The position numbers were made by a program, and so were the translations under genes. Source: JBILVQ01 sp044370375 (GTDB lineage: Bacteria > Bacteroidota > Bacteroidia > UBA4408). Taken from it: a stretch of DNA of 15,337 nucleotides. The notes below the pieces were generated by a model. That model did no database searches, had not been told where the DNA came from, and worked only from the letters and a program-made list of their open reading frames with translations. Below, one piece after another: positions 12,757 to 15,337 of the stretch. The stretch lies in NCBI GenBank assembly GCA_044370375.1, contig JBILVQ010000056.1:1-15337 (forward strand), written 5' to 3'. Position 1 is the first letter of the stretch. Each line of letters opens with the position of its first letter.

Positions 12757-15069
12757 ATGGTTTTGAGATTTTCGGGATTAACCCTTTTGTTTTTTTGTTG
12801 CTTTTTTCAGCTTCTGGCACAGGACATTGCTATTGGTCAATGGCGCGACCATTTGGCCTACAACCGTGCAACTTCGGTAGCCATTGCCGGCGAGAAGGTT
12901 TATTGTGCCGCAGATGGAAATCTGTTTTTGTTTGATAAGCGGGATGGCACCACCCAACGTCAAACCAAAGTAGAAGGATTGTCGGATGTAGGTGCAAAGA
13001 AGGTTGCCTACAGTAAAGCAGAAAAAACGCTGGTGGTAGTTTATTCCAACACCAATATAGATTTAATTACCGACAATGAAATTTATAACCTGCCGGATAT
13101 TAAGAACAAAAATTTCGCAGGCGATAAAACCATCAACAATGTTTTTGTGCTCGATCAATTTGCATACTTGGCCTGTGGCTTTGGTATTGTTAAATTAGAT
13201 TTACGCAAAAGAGAAATTAAAGAAACCTGGTATGTTGGCAATAACGGAGACCTTGCTATCAATGATGTTACCTATGATGGTACCCACTATTATGCCCTAA
13301 CCAAAGTTGGTGTTTTTAAAGGGAATGGCAGTAGCGCTTTTTTATCCGATAACACACAATGGAAACGAGACACCTTGTTGCCGGCAACAAACCACAACTC
13401 CTGTACTTTTTTTAGCAATAAAGTTTTTGTTAATGAAGTAGTAGGGAGTGATAATGGAATGATTCGTTGGTTTGATGCAGCCAACAATCTTTGGGTTAAA
13501 CTTGATTCAACCATTGATTACGGGTGTTTTTCATTACGTTCTAATGAGGAGTATTTATTAATTTCATTTGGCGGTAGTGTAAATTTATATAATTCTTCTT
13601 TGCAGTTTATGGGCTTCAAAGGCGGTTACGGCAATGGGTCCGCTCCGCGTGAAGCAGCCATGGAAGGGGAGGAATTATGGATTGCCGATAACAACAACTC
13701 ATTGGTAAGAGGTAAAATTAACAGCTCCAATTATTTTATTACCAAACCTTCGGGTCCTTCCACGAACAAAGTGTATGATTTGTCGACCGCGGGCGGAAGA
13801 ATATACATCGCTCCCGGCGATCAGGATCAATGGGGAAAACAATACAACAACGATGGCATCTCTATTTTCGAAAACAATGAATGGAAAGTAGTGGATGGCT
13901 ATTATATTCAATCACAAGCCAATAATGCTTCTGATGTTTTAGTGGTAACGCCCGATCCCAAAGATACCGGCCGTTTTTTTGCCGCTGCTTGGGGAAGTTC
14001 CATCATTGCTTTCCGAAATCGTGCCATTGAATCTATCATCAATAACCGCAATTCTTCTCTTGATACCATCCCCGGCTATAGTTTTGTAGGTGTTGCCGGA
14101 CTCGCCTTTGACCCTGCCGGTAATTTATGGTGTACCAATTCTTTAGTCCCGAATGGTATTGTTGTTTTTAACAATCAAACCAAATCATGGGATCGTTTTT
14201 TTACACAAAACCTGACCGGTAATTTCAGAATTTCCAAAATCATTGTTAACCAGCTTAATCAAAAGTGGATGATCATGCCCGATGGAGGAGGTTTGTTGGC
14301 CTTTGACGAAAATGGTACCATCGGTAATAAAAGTGATGATAAATTAAAAAAACTTGGTTTTGGCGAAGGAAACGGAGGTCTGCCGGGCAATGATGTAACC
14401 AGCATTGCTGAGGACAAGAACGGAGAAATTTGGGTTGGCACCAATGAAGGCATTGCCGTTTTTTATACCCCGGGTAGTGTTTTTGACGATAGCAATTGGG
14501 AGGCACAAAAAATTCTCATTGAACAAGGTGGTTATGTTGAGAATTTATTAGAGAACGAAGTAGTAACGGCCATAGCAGTTGACGGAGCGAATCGAAAATG
14601 GATAGGTACTGCCACCAGTGGTGTTTACCTTATGAGTCCTGATGGAACCCGCGAGCTTATTCATTTTACCGAAGCCAATAGTCCGCTTTTTTCCGATTAC
14701 ATCCGCGCTATTGCTATAAACGGTGAATCCGGTGAAGTGTTTTTTGCAACGTCAAAAGGTTTGTTGTCTTATAAATATACCGCCACCGAACCGGACACTG
14801 CATTTACGGATGTGTATGCTTATCCGAATCCTGTGAAGGGTGATTTTGATGGAGTGATTGCTATAAAAGGTTTGGTGCGCGATTGCGATGTAAAAATTAG
14901 TGATGTAAGTGGTAATCTCGTTTATACCACAAAAGCTTTGGGTGGTCAGGCGGTATGGAACGGGCAAAACTTTTCAGGCTCAAAGGTTCGTTCCGGTGTG
15001 TATATGGTTTACCTTACTAATCCGGATGGCTCTCAAAGATTAGCAACCAAAATTTTGATTACGCGCTGA
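12757..15069 (+). CDS. porZ: Type IX secretion system beta-propeller protein PorZ
   Basis: PorZ is a surface-associated T9SS component; in Porphyromonas gingivalis it is needed for maturation of cargo and binds anionic lipopolysaccharide. This 770-residue protein has the family layout: a signal peptide (about 1-22, ending LLAQ), the N-terminal IGQWRDHLAYNRATS segment at 26-40, and two regulator-type beta-propellers, with blades such as VTSIAEDKNGEIWVGTNEGI and VTAIAVDGANRKWIGTATSG. A C-terminal sorting-like domain from about residue 685 (YAYPNPVKGDF ... SGVYMVYLTN ... ATKILITR) ends the protein. Length matches the P. gingivalis protein (about 776). The ATG at 12757 is the natural signal peptide start. 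The stop TGA overlaps the recO start ATG by one base (TGATG), suggesting coupling. Confidence 0.93.
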   Translation: MVLRFSGLTLLFFCCFFQLLAQDIAIGQWRDHLAYNRATSVAIAGEKVYCAADGNLFLFDKRDGTTQRQTKVEGLSDVGAKKVAYSKAEKTLVVVYSNTNIDLITDNEIYNLPDIKNKNFAGDKTINNVFVLDQFAYLACGFGIVKLDLRKREIKETWYVGNNGDLAINDVTYDGTHYYALTKVGVFKGNGSSAFLSDNTQWKRDTLLPATNHNSCTFFSNKVFVNEVVGSDNGMIRWFDAANNLWVKLDSTIDYGCFSLRSNEEYLLISFGGSVNLYNSSLQFMGFKGGYGNGSAPREAAMEGEELWIADNNNSLVRGKINSSNYFITKPSGPSTNKVYDLSTAGGRIYIAPGDQDQWGKQYNNDGISIFENNEWKVVDGYYIQSQANNASDVLVVTPDPKDTGRFFAAAWGSSIIAFRNRAIESIINNRNSSLDTIPGYSFVGVAGLAFDPAGNLWCTNSLVPNGIVVFNNQTKSWDRFFTQNLTGNFRISKIIVNQLNQKWMIMPDGGGLLAFDENGTIGNKSDDKLKKLGFGEGNGGLPGNDVTSIAEDKNGEIWVGTNEGIAVFYTPGSVFDDSNWEAQKILIEQGGYVENLLENEVVTAIAVDGANRKWIGTATSGVYLMSPDGTRELIHFTEANSPLFSDYIRAIAINGESGEVFFATSKGLLSYKYTATEPDTAFTDVYAYPNPVKGDFDGVIAIKGLVRDCDVKISDVSGNLVYTTKALGGQAVWNGQNFSGSKVRSGVYMVYLTNPDGSQRLATKILITR

Positions 15070-15337
15070 TGTATGAAAAGTCGGTTGGGATTGTTCTCCA
15101 ACTAACTCCCTTTTCCGATTCGCAAAAAGTAGTCAGGGTTTTCACCCGCGATTTCGGAACCCGCTCTTTCATGGTAAGTTTGCATGGCAAAAGCCGCGGA
15201 GCACGCGCTGCTGCTGCATTGTTCAGACCCATGCAGGAATTGAATTTTGTATTTAAAAATGTTTCACCCGATCAATTGGGGAGGGTAAAGGAGGTAAGCC
15301 CTGCACAGCTTTTCTCTAATTTGCATCAGCATCATGC
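15069..15337 (+). CDS. recO: DNA repair protein RecO, N-terminal part (cut by window edge)
   Basis: RecO helps load RecA at gaps and breaks through the RecFOR pathway. The frame starts at ATG 15069, sharing one base with the porZ stop, and stays open to the edge (89 complete codons plus two bases). Visible features are MYEKSVGIVLQLTPFSDSQK, VVRVFTRDFGTRSFMV and SLHGKSRGARAAAALFRPMQ, followed by an Asn/Phe strand. This is the GIVL...FS/D...V.T..G...V pattern of the RecO N-terminal OB-fold. The C-terminal domain, with its zinc site in some members, lies outside the window. An ATG at 15073 is in another frame and does not give a RecO sequence. Confidence 0.88.
   Translation, partial: MYEKSVGIVLQLTPFSDSQKVVRVFTRDFGTRSFMVSLHGKSRGARAAAALFRPMQELNFVFKNVSPDQLGRVKEVSPAQLFSNLHQHH

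Overview
This window looks like an ordinary chromosomal segment of a Bacteroidota bacterium. The evidence is a PorZ-type type IX secretion protein with a C-terminal sorting-like domain, a PorT-type outer-membrane barrel, a DPP5-like S9 peptidase, and several gene starts preceded by the Bacteroidota -7 promoter box (TAnnTTTG) instead of a strong Shine-Dalgarno site. I cannot place it below phylum level. There are no RNA genes, insertion sequences, CRISPR arrays, phage genes or long repeats, and no gene-free gap exceeds 300 bases.

Layout, left to right. (1) Bases 1-1389, minus strand: the 5' part of a secreted protein cut by the window edge, and a DPM1-like family 2 glycosyltransferase. (2) Bases 1604-3979, plus strand: an exported MsrB methionine sulfoxide reductase, a ChaN/Tiki-type putative haem-binding protein and an unrecognised secreted protein. 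(3) Bases 4120-8380, plus strand: a tight seven-gene cytochrome c oxidase cluster. It holds heme O synthase (cyoE), two adjacent and diverged subunit III genes, subunit IV, the SCO copper chaperone, a DUF420 membrane protein and a 90-residue membrane protein with a CxxC motif. Subunits I and II are not in the window. (4) Bases 8403-12553, minus strand: a zinc-ligand-poor class III sirtuin and a PrxQ/BCP-like peroxiredoxin (probably one operon), then an S9 peptidase followed by a PorT-like barrel (probably another). (5) Bases 12757-15337, plus strand: porZ, overlapping by one base the start of recO, which runs off the window.

Working together: cyoE supplies heme O (normally the precursor of heme A), while SCO, DUF420 and probably the small CxxC protein serve copper insertion or assembly of an oxidase whose subunits III and IV are encoded between them. 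The ChaN-like protein just upstream may add to a haem theme, but that is inference. PorZ is part of the secretion system that would export T9SS cargo, and the truncated first gene may be such cargo. MsrB and the peroxiredoxin deal with oxidative damage.

Most worth a second look: the small CxxC protein closing the oxidase cluster, the loss of two conserved acidic residues in the first subunit III copy, the TTG start of cyoE with an overlapping 18-codon upstream frame, and the unrecognised secreted protein at 3308-3979. I did not find a clearly new multi-gene system.
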